Shown one piece after another: positions 44,951 to 54,177 of a DNA stretch of 64,000 bases. A program made the translations under genes and the position numbers. This DNA comes from JADJDM01 sp044352985 (GTDB taxonomy: Bacteria > Bacteroidota > Bacteroidia > B-17B0 > Aurantibacillaceae): positions 62,001-126,000 of the forward strand of contig JBILCU010000003.1 in the NCBI GenBank assembly GCA_044352985.1, in the 5' to 3' direction. The notes under the pieces are model-generated. The model was given only the letters and a program-made list of their open reading frames with translations, did not search any database and was not told where the DNA came from. Positions within the stretch are counted from its first letter, which is position 1. Each line of letters starts with the position of its first letter.

Positions 44951-45462
44951 ACTTGTTTTCTTTTTAAAATCATCGCGGAAATAAATGATGAAAATAAACC
45001 GTAAAAAATAGTTTTAAATAAAGTAGCTGTTATTTCAGCAAACAAAGTAACTTGCTTGATGTCATTTTCTAAAATTTTAGGAATGTCTTCTACTTTAGCT
45101 TTCAGCTGACCTTTACTAATTTCTTGTTTTATAATGTCTGGTCCGATTGCTCTAATATGATTGATCTTATAATCTCTAAAATCCATCTCAAAAAAAACTA
45201 TTTGAAACAAGGTAAGCAAGAAGGTAGAAAGTAATACCATTTTTAATGCTTGCTTCATCGCATCTCTACCACTAATGATTCCGCCGTTATCTTTATTTCT
45301 GAGCTGAAGTAGAAAAACAAATACAAATGGTAAAAATGAAAGTAGTGTAAGAAAATAAATCAGATTTAATTGTTTTATATAACCACCATAAAATGAAATA
45401 CAGATGGCAACAATGGTAAAAACAGAATATAGAGATGAAAATAGAATTAAACGTTTGTTCAT
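44947..45462 (-). CDS. DUF4199 membrane protein
   Basis: 171 residues with four membrane helices (about 5-27, 34-54, 73-95, 145-165) and a soluble loop of about 50 residues between the third and fourth. The RDAMKQALKMVLLSTFLLTL segment after the second helix is typical of the DUF4199 family, which is largely confined to Bacteroidota. It starts 5 bases after the rho stop and overlaps DUF3109. Function unknown; it is often found near glycosyltransferase genes elsewhere, which is not the case here. Confidence 0.82.
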   Translation of the reverse strand: MNKRLILFSSLYSVFTIVAICISFYGGYIKQLNLIYFLTLLSFLPFVFVFLLQLRNKDNGGIISGRDAMKQALKMVLLSTFLLTLFQIVFFEMDFRDYKINHIRAIGPDIIKQEISKGQLKAKVEDIPKILENDIKQVTLFAEITATLFKTIFYGLFSSFISAMILKRKQV

Positions 45463-45467
45463 ATTAC

Positions 45468-47144
45468 TTATCCATTCATGCTGATTAAAAACTCTTCGTT
45501 GCTTTGCGTGTTGCGCAAACGGCTTTGTAAAAACTCCATGGCTTCAACAGGCGTCATATCACTTAAATGTTTACGTAATACCCACATGCGTTGTAAGGTT
45601 GCAGGATCAACCAACAAATCATCACGACGTGTTGAAGAAGCTACAATATCCATTGCCGGATAAATACGTTTATTGGAAAGTTTTCTGTCTAACTGCATTT
45701 CCATGTTACCAGTGCCTTTAAATTCTTCAAAAATCACTTCATCCATTTTTGAACCTGTTTCGGTTAATGCTGTAGCCAAAATAGTTAATGAACCACCGTT
45801 TTCAATTTTACGAGCAGCACCAAAAAAACGTTTTGGTTTATGTAATGCATTGGCATCCACACCACCGGTTAAAACTTTTCCAGATGCAGGCGATACCGTA
45901 TTGTATGCACGCGCTAAACGAGTTATTGAATCCAATAAAATTACTACATCATGTCCGCATTCGGTTAAACGTTTTGCTTTTTCAAGCACAACGTTTGCAA
46001 TTTTCACATGCTTTTCTGCAGGCTCATCAAAAGTAGACGAAACCACTTCTGCACGAACACTGCGTGCCATGTCAGTTACCTCTTCCGGACGTTCATCAAT
46101 CAATAAAATGATGAGGTAAACTTCTGGATGATTGTAGGCAATTGCATTAGCAACTTCCTTAAGCAACATGGTTTTACCTGTTTTAGGTTGCGCCACGATT
46201 AATCCACGTTGACCTTTGCCGATAGGGCAAAACATATCCATAATACGTGTTGACATGCTTTGCTGTGGATGTCCTGTTAACTTTAATTTCTCGTATGGAA
46301 ACAAAGGTGTAAGGTAATCGAAAGGCACACGATCACGAATCCAAGCCGGTTCGCGTCCATTAATCTGATCAACTTTTATTAAAGGAAAATATTTTTCACC
46401 TTCACGTGGCGGACGAATAGGGCCTTTTACAGTATCACCAGTTTTTAAACCAAATAATTTTATTTGAGATTGAGAAACATACACATCATCAGGAGAACTT
46501 AAATAGTTGTAATCCGATGAGCGCATAAAACCATAACCATCCGGCATAATTTCCAAAACACCTTCGGCAAAAACAATTCCATCAAAATTATAGTGATATT
46601 CATCTCTTGGTTTTTGATGATGTTGGTGATGAGGATGATGTTGTCTTTTTTCATCTTTTTGTTCATCATTGTTTTTCTCCGTTTTAGATTCAGTAGTGAT
46701 TACTTCACTACTAGTTTCATTTTCAACAAGAGCAGTATTTTCATTTGTTGATGCCACTTCTTCATTTGCTGCAGGAATTATTATTTCATTTTCTTCATTA
46801 ATAATTTTTTCTTCCTGTACGATATCTTCTATTATTGGATCCAGTTTTACTTTTCTTGGTCGCTTTTCACGTTTTTCTTTCATTTCAGAAATAGAAGCAT
46901 CTGATGAATTGGATTCTTCTTTTTTATCAGACTTTAATGGGTGTTTACTAACTTTTTGTTTTAGAGCTTGTGTAGGAAATTCTTTCAGTAATTCAGCAGC
47001 TAATTCAGGATTTGCAGATTGCGCATCTGCTATTAATATAATGAGATCATGTTTTTTTGCATTTTCAGCTTTTACGCCAATTTTTTTTGCGATTTCTTTT
47101 AGTTCAGACAATGGTTTGTCATTCAACTCGATTACGTGAAACAT
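45468..47144 (-). CDS. rho: Transcription termination factor Rho
   Basis: 558 residues against 419 in E. coli. The hexameric RNA helicase that ends transcription. Order: N-terminal helical domain (1-~50); a disordered, charged insertion (about 60-185, with a His-rich HHPHHQHHQK run); an RNA-binding cold-shock-like domain (YNFDGIVFAEGVLEIMPDGY to about 300); and the ATPase with Walker A VAQPKTGKTMLL, Walker B VILLDSITRLARAYN, and the Q-loop/R-loop region TGGVDANALHKPKRFFGAAR. The insertion is common in Bacteroidota Rho and may help RNA binding. First gene of the run, with a strong promoter. Confidence 0.97.
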   Translation of the reverse strand: MFHVIELNDKPLSELKEIAKKIGVKAENAKKHDLIILIADAQSANPELAAELLKEFPTQALKQKVSKHPLKSDKKEESNSSDASISEMKEKREKRPRKVKLDPIIEDIVQEEKIINEENEIIIPAANEEVASTNENTALVENETSSEVITTESKTEKNNDEQKDEKRQHHPHHQHHQKPRDEYHYNFDGIVFAEGVLEIMPDGYGFMRSSDYNYLSSPDDVYVSQSQIKLFGLKTGDTVKGPIRPPREGEKYFPLIKVDQINGREPAWIRDRVPFDYLTPLFPYEKLKLTGHPQQSMSTRIMDMFCPIGKGQRGLIVAQPKTGKTMLLKEVANAIAYNHPEVYLIILLIDERPEEVTDMARSVRAEVVSSTFDEPAEKHVKIANVVLEKAKRLTECGHDVVILLDSITRLARAYNTVSPASGKVLTGGVDANALHKPKRFFGAARKIENGGSLTILATALTETGSKMDEVIFEEFKGTGNMEMQLDRKLSNKRIYPAMDIVASSTRRDDLLVDPATLQRMWVLRKHLSDMTPVEAMEFLQSRLRNTQSNEEFLISMNG

Positions 47145-47233
47145 ATTGTATAATTAAAATAAATAACGTTTTTAAATTTTATGTGAAAAATGAGAAGGGA
47201 AGATGAAAAAGAAAAATTTTAGAATGAATGAGA

Positions 47234-47263
47234 CAAATATATATTAAATTTTCAAAAAACAAA
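47234..47263 (-). promoter_or_regulatory. Promoter of the rho operon
   Basis: On the minus strand TTTG (47260-47263), 18-base spacer, TATATTTG (47234-47241): a complete match to the Bacteroidota consensus. The leader to the rho ATG is about 80 bases, so there is room for Rho autoregulation, but no specific structure is evident. Confidence 0.8.
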
Positions 47264-47321
47264 TAAAAATTTAATCATAATGATTTGTGAGCCAGAAAAA
47301 AATCAACTAAAAAAGTATTAA

Positions 47322-48809
47322 TTACTTTCTGCTATAATTAGGAGCTTCGCGAGTAATCACAACATTATGTGGATGACTTTCGGTTACGCCGGCACTCGTA
47401 ATTTGTATGAATTTAGCTTTTTGTAAGGTAGCCATATCTTTTGCACCGCAATAACCCATTCCGGCTCTCAAGCCACCCATAATTTGATATATAACTTCAG
47501 AAACGTGTCCCTTGTAAGGTACTCTTCCGCTAATGCCTTCTGGCACTAGTTTTTTAATATCATCTTCTGCATCCTGGAAATAACGATCTTTTGAGCCTTT
47601 TTGCATGGCTTCAATAGAACCCATTCCTCTGTACGATTTAAACTTTCTACCTTCAAAAATGATGGTTTCTCCCGGTGATTCTTCTGTGCCGGCAAACATG
47701 GATCCCATCATAACAGTGCTTGCTCCTGCAGCTAAAGCTTTTACTACATCGCCTGTAAAACGAATTCCTCCATCTGCAATTACAGGTATGTTTTTTCCTT
47801 TTAATGCATGAGCAACTTCCATCACCGCAGTTAATTGAGGTACACCAACACCGGCAATAATACGAGTGGTACAAATTGAACCCGGCCCAATTCCAACTTT
47901 AACAGCATCAGCACCTGCTTTTACCAAAGCTAAAGCTGCTTCACCGGTTGCAATGTTTCCAACAACCACTTGTAATTTCGGGAATTTCTTTTTAACTGCT
48001 TTAAGCATTTCAATCACTCCTTTTGAGTGACCATGTGCAGTATCAATAATTATTGCATCAACTCCTGCATTCACTAACGCAGTTGTACGTTCAATGGTAT
48101 CTGCTGTTACACCAACTGCTGCAGCAACTCTCAATCGTCCAACTTCATCTTTACAAGCGTAAGGTTGAACCTTGCTTTTTATAATGTCTTTGTAGGTAAT
48201 TAATCCAATAAGTTTGTTTTGGTTGTCAACAACGGGTAATTTTTCAATTTTATGATTCTGAAGAATTTCTTCTGCTTTTTTAAGGTTGGTTCCTTGCTTT
48301 GCCGTAATGATGTCTTTTTTTGTCATCACCTCATTAACCGGTTTGTTCATGTTTTTTTCAAAACGTAAATCACGGTTAGTTACAATGCCTACAAGCTTAT
48401 TATCTTTTGATATAACAGGAATTCCGCCAATTTTATTATCGGCCATCAATTTAAGCGCTTCACCTATTGTTGCATTTTCATTTAAGGTAATTGGATCGAT
48501 GATCATGCCACTTTCAGAACGTTTTACTTTTCTTACTTGCTCTGCCTGGTCAGCTATGCTCATGTTTTTATGTAAAACACCAATACCACCTTCCTGTGCA
48601 ATGGCAATTGCCATTCTATGCTCGGTTACAGTATCCATAGCGGCAGTAACAATTGGAGTATTGATATCAATATTTTTAGAAAATTTTGATTTAATACTCA
48701 CCTCGCGAGGAAGTACTTCTGAATAAGAAGGCACGAGCAATACATCATCGTAAGTTAATCCTTCTGTAGTAAATTTTGATGCGAGAAAAGATTGAAAAGT
48801 TGAAGCCAT
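47322..48809 (-). CDS. guaB: IMP dehydrogenase
   Basis: 495 residues. Oxidises IMP to XMP, the committed step to GMP. TIM barrel split by two CBS domains (about 95-215, KIGGIPVISKDNKLVGIVTN and KIEKLPVVDNQNKLIGLITY). The catalytic Cys loop is GPGSICTTRIIAGVGVPQ near residue 305, and the mobile flap holds YRGMGSIEAM. CBS domains are complete, so adenine-nucleotide control is expected. A single gene with a -7 element (TATATTTG on the minus strand, 48840-48847) about 30 bases upstream. Confidence 0.97.
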   Translation of the reverse strand: MASTFQSFLASKFTTEGLTYDDVLLVPSYSEVLPREVSIKSKFSKNIDINTPIVTAAMDTVTEHRMAIAIAQEGGIGVLHKNMSIADQAEQVRKVKRSESGMIIDPITLNENATIGEALKLMADNKIGGIPVISKDNKLVGIVTNRDLRFEKNMNKPVNEVMTKKDIITAKQGTNLKKAEEILQNHKIEKLPVVDNQNKLIGLITYKDIIKSKVQPYACKDEVGRLRVAAAVGVTADTIERTTALVNAGVDAIIIDTAHGHSKGVIEMLKAVKKKFPKLQVVVGNIATGEAALALVKAGADAVKVGIGPGSICTTRIIAGVGVPQLTAVMEVAHALKGKNIPVIADGGIRFTGDVVKALAAGASTVMMGSMFAGTEESPGETIIFEGRKFKSYRGMGSIEAMQKGSKDRYFQDAEDDIKKLVPEGISGRVPYKGHVSEVIYQIMGGLRAGMGYCGAKDMATLQKAKFIQITSAGVTESHPHNVVITREAPNYSRK

Positions 48810-48839
48810 GATGAATTTTAATTGTTTCTAAAATTCCGG

Positions 48840-48847
48840 CAAATATA
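48840..48847 (-). promoter_or_regulatory. Candidate -7 element of guaB
   Basis: TATATTTG on the minus strand, matching TAnnTTTG, 31 bases before the guaB ATG. The -33 half is weak (TTG with a 22-base spacer). Confidence 0.5.
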
Positions 48848-48910
48848 CAATTTTAAAATGTTTACCTTACAATGTATTATAAAAAAATACGATTTAAAAT
48901 TGTCATAACT

Positions 48911-48941
48911 AATAAAAAAAAAGCAGCCCTTAGGCTGCTTT
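48911..48941 (-). terminator. Terminator of the aconitase gene
   Basis: AAGCAGCC (48921-48928), loop CTTA, GGCTGCTT (48933-48940). On the minus strand it is followed by nine or more U (plus-strand A run 48912-48920), 20 bases after the aconitase stop. Confidence 0.92.
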
Positions 48942-48960
48942 ATACTATGTAGCAAGTATA

Positions 48961-51225
48961 TTAATTTACTGAAGCACGAATGATATTCAATGCTCCACCC
49001 GCTTTAAACCACTCAATTTGTTGAGCGTTATAACTATGGTTCACTTTAAATTCTTCGCTTAATCCATCTTTATGTGTTAACACTATAGTTAACTGAACTC
49101 CTGGAGTAAAACCTGTTAAACCAAGTACATCAACGCTATCATCTTCCTGAATTTTATCGTAGTCAGAAGGGTTCACAAATGTTAATGCTAACATGCCTTG
49201 CTTTTTCAAGTTTGTTTCGTGAATACGAGCAAATGATTTTACCAATACTGCTTTTACACCTAAATGACGTGGTTCCATTGCTGCATGTTCACGAGATGAA
49301 CCTTCACCATAGTTTTCATCACCAACCACAATTGAACCAATATTCTGAGATTTGTATTGGCGTTGAACAACAGGAACACCTTCGTAATTTCCGTTTAACT
49401 GATTTTTTACATTGTCGGTTTTTCCGTTGAATGCATTTACAGCGCCAATTAAAAGGTTATTTGAAATATTATCCAAATGTCCGCGATATTTTAACCATGG
49501 TCCAGCCATAGAAATATGATCAGTTGTACACTTACCTTTTGCTTTAATCAACAATTTTAATCCTTTAAAATCAACACCATTCCAAGATGCGAATGGATCT
49601 AACAATTGTAAACGTTTTGAAGTTTGCTCAACTAATACTTTTACACCACTTCCATCAGCAGCAGGTGCTTGGTATCCTGCATCTTCAACTGCAAAACCTT
49701 TAGCTGGTAATTCATCTCCACTTGGAGGATCAAGTTTTACTTGTTCGCCTTTTTCGTTAGTTAAAGAATCTTTCATTGGGTTAAAACCTAAATCACCTGC
49801 AATAGCCAAGGCAGTTACGATTTCTGGTGAAGCAACGAAAGCATAAGTGTTTGGATTACCATCAGCGCGTTTTGCAAAGTTGCGGTTGAATGAATGAACG
49901 ATGGTATTTTTTTCTTGCTTTTCAGCACCCATACGATCCCACATGCCAATGCAAGGTCCACAAGCATTAGTAAATACAGTTGCTCCGCACTCATCAAACA
50001 CTTTTAAGAAACCATCACGCTCAATAGTATAACGAATTTGTTCTGAACCAGGATTAATCATAAATTCTGCTTTCGATTTTAAACCTTTTGCAGATACTTG
50101 TTTTGCTAGAGATACCGCACGCGCAATATCTTCGTAAGAGGAATTCGTACAAGAACCAATTAGACCCGCCTCCACTTTTAAAGGCCAACCATTTTTAGCA
50201 GCTTCTTCTTTTAATTTAGAAATAGGAGTTGCTAAATCCGGAGTGAAAGGACCGTTTACATGAGGCTCTAATTCAGATAAATTGATTTCAATAACCTCAT
50301 CAAAATATTTTTCAGGGTTTGCATATACATCTGAATCGCCTGTTAAATGTTCTTTAATGCCATCTGCCAAAGCAGCAACATCAGCTCTTCCGGTTGCTTT
50401 TAAATAACGGCTCATACTATCATCATATCCAAAGGTTGATGTTGTTGCACCTACTTCTGCACCCATATTACAAATAGTGCCTTTACCAGTACAGCTTAGT
50501 GCAATTGCACCTTCCCCAAAATATTCAATGATTTTATCAGTACCACCTTTAACTGTTAAAATGCCTGCAACTTTTAAAATTACATCTTTTGCACTTGCCC
50601 AACCGCTTAATTTACCAGTTAATTTAATACCAATTAATTTAGGCATTTTTAGTTCCCAAGGTAAACCTGCCATTACATCACATGCATCAGCTCCACCAAC
50701 ACCGATGGCAATCATGCCTAAACCGCCTGCATTTACAGTATGCGAATCAGTTCCAATCATCATTCCGCCAGGGAATGCATAATTTTCCAAAACTACTTGA
50801 TGAATAATTCCCGCACCTGGTTTCCAAAAACCAATGCCATATTTGTTTGATACTGAAGCCAAGAAATCGTATACTTCTTTGCTTTCAGCATTTGCTATTT
50901 CTAAATCTTTTTTAGCACCAACTTTTGCTGTGATTAAGTGATCGCAATGAACAGTTGAAGGAACTGCTACTTTTGGGCGTCCAGCCTGCATGAATTGCAA
51001 TAAAGCCATTTGTGCTGTTGCATCTTGCATAGCTACTCTGTCAGGGTTGAAGTCAACGTAATCTTTACCGCGTTGATAATTTTTAATTTCAAATGCAGCA
51101 TCTAAATGTGCATATAAAATTTTCTCAGCAAGAGTTAACGGACGACCAAGTGTTTTACGCGCTGCTTCAACGCGAGAAGGCATCTTTTCATATACCTTCT
51201 TAATCATTTCAATGTCAAAAGCCAT
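48961..51225 (-). CDS. acn: Aconitate hydratase, mitochondrial-type
   Basis: 754 residues, the size of mitochondrial aconitase rather than AcnA (~890) or AcnB (~860). Isomerises citrate and isocitrate with a 4Fe-4S cluster. The cluster Cys are in GLIGSCTNSSYEDIARA and NACGPCIGMWDR. Other active-site segments: GTDSHTVNAGGLGMIAIGVG and the swivelling C-terminal domain with DENYGEGSSREHAAMEPRHL, and KGKCTTDHISMAGPWLKYRG. A single gene with its own terminator. Indicates an oxidative or at least partial citric acid cycle. Confidence 0.96.
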   Translation of the reverse strand: MAFDIEMIKKVYEKMPSRVEAARKTLGRPLTLAEKILYAHLDAAFEIKNYQRGKDYVDFNPDRVAMQDATAQMALLQFMQAGRPKVAVPSTVHCDHLITAKVGAKKDLEIANAESKEVYDFLASVSNKYGIGFWKPGAGIIHQVVLENYAFPGGMMIGTDSHTVNAGGLGMIAIGVGGADACDVMAGLPWELKMPKLIGIKLTGKLSGWASAKDVILKVAGILTVKGGTDKIIEYFGEGAIALSCTGKGTICNMGAEVGATTSTFGYDDSMSRYLKATGRADVAALADGIKEHLTGDSDVYANPEKYFDEVIEINLSELEPHVNGPFTPDLATPISKLKEEAAKNGWPLKVEAGLIGSCTNSSYEDIARAVSLAKQVSAKGLKSKAEFMINPGSEQIRYTIERDGFLKVFDECGATVFTNACGPCIGMWDRMGAEKQEKNTIVHSFNRNFAKRADGNPNTYAFVASPEIVTALAIAGDLGFNPMKDSLTNEKGEQVKLDPPSGDELPAKGFAVEDAGYQAPAADGSGVKVLVEQTSKRLQLLDPFASWNGVDFKGLKLLIKAKGKCTTDHISMAGPWLKYRGHLDNISNNLLIGAVNAFNGKTDNVKNQLNGNYEGVPVVQRQYKSQNIGSIVVGDENYGEGSSREHAAMEPRHLGVKAVLVKSFARIHETNLKKQGMLALTFVNPSDYDKIQEDDSVDVLGLTGFTPGVQLTIVLTHKDGLSEEFKVNHSYNAQQIEWFKAGGALNIIRASVN

Positions 51226-51339
51226 ATTGTTTTTAATTTAAATTAGTTGATTTTTAAAGCCTTGCGAATTTAAAAAAATATTACAAAATTCGACTCAAAG
51301 CATTGTTAATAACGCTAAAAGTTATCAAAAAATTGAATG

Positions 51340-52071
51340 TTATTTCATTAATCGGATGTGGCAGCTTCGGTACTTTATTCTTTCCGATTCAGGAATATTT
51401 GCTTCATCATGTACATAACTGGATTTTAAAATTCTTGAAAATTGAATTTCGTTTTTTATTAAATAATTTTGAACGATCGTTGCTCTCTGAGCTGATATTA
51501 CTTCATTAAGTGATAAGTTACCACTAGCGCATGCGCTACCTTCCAAATGAACTTTTTGCTTTGGATTTTTCTTTAACAATTTTACTAATTCATCTAAGTC
51601 AGCATGAAATTTTTTATTAAGAATTGATGTATTAATTTCAAACGTAATTGATTTATAAATTGGTTCTCTTAAGTAAGTAGAGTCAATTGGAGGTAAATTT
51701 AAAGAACTGTTAACTTTGCTTGTGTTTGATTTAGTTTTAAGCGTATCTTTTTTGTCAGTATTTGGAGGCGATATCTGTTTTGGAATTCCTTGCTGTTTAG
51801 ATAAAATTTGATAAGCTGAATCAAGTTTGATGTACTTTTGATATAAAGTGTCATAGTTTGCCAATAGTCGTTTAAATTTCACATAAGGATCCAAAATAGA
51901 ATCCAAGTCTTTTGTGTGAATTGACTGCATTCCTGAAATAAACGAAGAGTCTTTTTTTTCTAATTGAAAAATATAATCAGAAATTTCAATTATTTGTTCA
52001 TTACTTAACTCTTGTTGCGCATCTAAGTTGTAAGTTAAAAAAAACAATATGGCAATAATGTATTTACGCAT
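51340..52071 (-). CDS. OmpA-like C-terminal domain envelope protein
   Basis: 243 residues. Signal peptide (1-~18, ending LDAQ), a helical region (about 20-110) with a Ser/Lys-rich linker, and an OmpA-like peptidoglycan-binding domain (about 135-240): ITFEINTSILNKKFHADLDE, KQKVHLEGSACASGN (the usual IxGHTD strand with Gly-Ser in place of His-Thr), SLNEVISAQRATIVQNYLIK, and a C-terminal CHIRLMK strand. Peptidoglycan anchoring is plausible though the Asp of the canonical site is absent. It directly follows an outer-membrane barrel gene and the two could act together. Confidence 0.72.
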   Translation of the reverse strand: MRKYIIAILFFLTYNLDAQQELSNEQIIEISDYIFQLEKKDSSFISGMQSIHTKDLDSILDPYVKFKRLLANYDTLYQKYIKLDSAYQILSKQQGIPKQISPPNTDKKDTLKTKSNTSKVNSSLNLPPIDSTYLREPIYKSITFEINTSILNKKFHADLDELVKLLKKNPKQKVHLEGSACASGNLSLNEVISAQRATIVQNYLIKNEIQFSRILKSSYVHDEANIPESERIKYRSCHIRLMK

Positions 52072-52089
52072 GTCTTTAATTAAGATAAG

Positions 52090-52830
52090 TTAAAATTTTG
52101 CTCTAATTCTTCCTCTAGTTTTCCTATATGTATTCTTTAATTTCATACTAGCAATATGAAACCTACTGGAATTACCACTAATTTTAAAAACAATACCTAA
52201 GCTATGCTGAAAATAATTGCTTGAATTTCTTATAAAAGGCGATTTAAATCCAATTTTTCCTGAAGATTGAATAAATGCACCAATAAAATCATTAATCCAA
52301 AAATTTGCACCAATTCCAAAATTGTAGGTCATGGTATTTTTAAATTTTGAAATTGTTCTTCTGGTATAACCCAATCCACTTTCCACATAAGGGTCTATAA
52401 TCCAAGTGTAACCTAAAAACCTATTTAAATCTAACTGAACACCTAAATCTAAGGTAAAGAAACTTCCATTTTGAGATATGATTTCGCTATTAACCAATTT
52501 ATTAGTTCTGTATTTGTTAAAAGCAAAGTCTAATTCACCTTTCCATACTTTATCAATTTTTTTACTGATTCCAATACGTGAAGGAACAAAACCAATATTC
52601 CAAGAATTTTTAATGTCTAATAAATTTCTAAATGGTTTACCATCATCATCAATTGCGCTCCATCCAAACTGAATGTCCCATGGTGTTTCCCAAAAGAAAT
52701 GATTAGCATCGATATAATGAATTTTTCTGTTATCGAATTTTGGGTGAGAAAGTTGAGCAAAAATAGTATTGATTGAAACAATAGTAATGAAAACGGTCAA
52801 TACAATATATAAATGTCTAAATCTATTCAT
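52090..52830 (-). CDS. Outer-membrane beta-barrel protein
   Basis: 246 residues. Signal peptide (1-~25, ending INTIFAQ). The mature part has alternating amphipathic strands typical of an 8- to 10-strand barrel: IGISKKIDKVWKGELDFAFN, FFTLDLGVQLDLNRFLGYTW, MTYNFGIGANFWINDFIGAF and YFQHSLGIVFKISG. It lacks a terminal aromatic and instead ends with about 25 basic residues (KLKNTYRKTRGRIRAKF), perhaps a periplasmic tail. Upstream of the OmpA-like gene by 18 bases; likely co-transcribed. A structural role is inferred; not a recognised enzyme or transporter. Confidence 0.72.
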   Translation of the reverse strand: MNRFRHLYIVLTVFITIVSINTIFAQLSHPKFDNRKIHYIDANHFFWETPWDIQFGWSAIDDDGKPFRNLLDIKNSWNIGFVPSRIGISKKIDKVWKGELDFAFNKYRTNKLVNSEIISQNGSFFTLDLGVQLDLNRFLGYTWIIDPYVESGLGYTRRTISKFKNTMTYNFGIGANFWINDFIGAFIQSSGKIGFKSPFIRNSSNYFQHSLGIVFKISGNSSRFHIASMKLKNTYRKTRGRIRAKF

Positions 52831-52921
52831 TAAAAATAATATATTATTTGTTTTATTAAAAACAAATATACTAGCCCGAAGATAATAAAACTTTTTTAAA
52901 ATGGAAGGATTTAGTAGTAAA

Positions 52922-53917
52922 CTAAAAATAACTACCTAATACGTGTAAAAGTTTGTCAATTTGGCTATCCCATAATAAATTAGATGATTTTTTTTCCTCA
53001 TCATTTTCAGCAAAATCAGTAACAATTAAAGAAATATCATTTGTGAGCTCATCTTTTTCAATTCTAAATTCAAAATATGAACCATCCGCTTTTTCAACCC
53101 ACTCAAATCGAATTAGTTTTTCTTCAATAATTTTTACCAGTTTGGCAATTTGTTGCGTGCCATCCCAGAAAAATGTAAATAAATCATTTCTTATATTAAC
53201 ATCATCGCAAAACCATTCTGATAAACCACTTGGAGAAACTAAAAACTCAAATAAAATAACAGGCGAAGAGTGAATTACATATTCCAATTCAAATTTACCT
53301 TTTGGTTCAGTAACAGATTTAGTTTTAACAGTTACTTCTTTTACTTGTTGTTCTTTTTGTTTCTGTATTTTTATTGCTTTCGGGCTTGTTGAAGATAAAA
53401 CTGATTTAATTTTTTGATCTTTTGCTGGAACATTAACTGGTTTATTATTGTTTTTTTCAAGTTTTTTCGTTGCTGTTTTTGTAACAACTGCCTTTTTTTC
53501 TTTTGTAGTTTCTGTTTTTTTTGCTGGATTTACTTTAACAGTCTTTAGAATAGGTTTTACTTCAACAGTTTTTTTGTTTTTGTTAATTTTTGGACGAGAT
53601 GTTGTTGGAGTAACTTTTTTAGAAGATAAAGCAGGTTTAGAGATTTTAGGTGTTGGTTTTTTCGCCGCTTTTTTAGGGGCAATTTTATTTTTAACTGCAA
53701 TTTTATTATTCGTTTCTTTTTTTACTTTATTATTTATTGTAGCTTTTTTTGCAGTATTTTTTATAGGTGCCTTTTTAACTGTTTTTACAGATTTTAATAC
53801 AACTGTTTTTGTGGCATTTTTTTTAGTAGTTGGTTTAGCAGCAGTTTTTTTAACTGAAACTTTCGAGCTTTTTTTTGGTTTAGGTGATGGCTGCTTTTTA
53901 ATGTTTTTCTTCGACAT
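52922..53917 (-). CDS. START-like (SRPBCC) protein with long histone-H1-like tail
   Basis: 331 residues. Residues about 206-331 form a START-like/AHSA1-type domain as found in Bacteroidota proteins of about 130 residues (LEYVIHSSPVILFEFLVSPS, GLSEWFCDDVNIRND, FFWDGTQQIAKLVKIIEEK). Residues 1-~200 are a Lys/Ala/Pro/Thr-rich tail with repeats of the kind KKAPIKNTAKKATINNK, very similar in style to the tail of the DksA-like protein at 6.6 kb. Stand-alone gene on the minus strand. Ligand and role are unknown; the tail would bind nucleic acid or acidic partners. Confidence 0.78.
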   Translation of the reverse strand: MSKKNIKKQPSPKPKKSSKVSVKKTAAKPTTKKNATKTVVLKSVKTVKKAPIKNTAKKATINNKVKKETNNKIAVKNKIAPKKAAKKPTPKISKPALSSKKVTPTTSRPKINKNKKTVEVKPILKTVKVNPAKKTETTKEKKAVVTKTATKKLEKNNNKPVNVPAKDQKIKSVLSSTSPKAIKIQKQKEQQVKEVTVKTKSVTEPKGKFELEYVIHSSPVILFEFLVSPSGLSEWFCDDVNIRNDLFTFFWDGTQQIAKLVKIIEEKLIRFEWVEKADGSYFEFRIEKDELTNDISLIVTDFAENDEEKKSSNLLWDSQIDKLLHVLGSYF

Positions 53918-54006
53918 AGTAGTAAGAATCTGTAAAATTTTCGGCGCAATATATGAAAAATAAGTACTAAAAAAAGAAAATAAATTAATTTTTAATGTTT
54001 ATTTAA

Positions 54007-54037
54007 TTTAAGTTTAAAGAAATAAATACTATTTTTG
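54007..54037 (+). promoter_or_regulatory. Promoter of the tRNA gene
   Basis: TTTA (54007-54010), 19-base spacer, TATTTTTG (54030-54037); a close match to the consensus, ending about 32 bases before the tRNA. Confidence 0.65.
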
Positions 54038-54069
54038 CACCTCATTTTTATTTTTAAAAATGAAATTAT

Positions 54070-54143
54070 GGCGAGGTAGCTCAGATGGTTAGAGCGCAGG
54101 ATTCATAACCCTGAGGTCTCGGGTTCAACTCCCGATCTCGCTA
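54070..54143 (+). tRNA. tRNA with CAU anticodon, probable elongator tRNA-Met
   Basis: 74 bases with all arms: acceptor GGCGAGG with TCTCGCT, T8-A9, D arm GCTC...GAGC, anticodon arm with loop TTCATAA, T arm TCGGG-TTCAACT-CCCGA, discriminator A. CCA is not encoded. The first pair is G1-U72. It lacks the three G-C pairs and C1-A72 mismatch of an initiator, so elongator Met is likely; a tRNA-Ile2 read through lysidine at C34 is the alternative. Single tRNA, followed by a terminator. Confidence 0.93.
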
Positions 54144-54148
54144 CAAAA

Positions 54149-54176
54149 AAAAGCCTACAATTGTAGGCTTTTTTAT
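54149..54176. terminator. Terminator shared by the tRNA and the redoxin-like gene
   Basis: A perfect 20-base palindrome AAGCCTACAATTGTAGGCTT (54151-54170) with A run before and T run after. It starts eight bases after the tRNA and ends next to the stop of the converging gene. Confidence 0.88.
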
Positions 54177-54177
54177 T

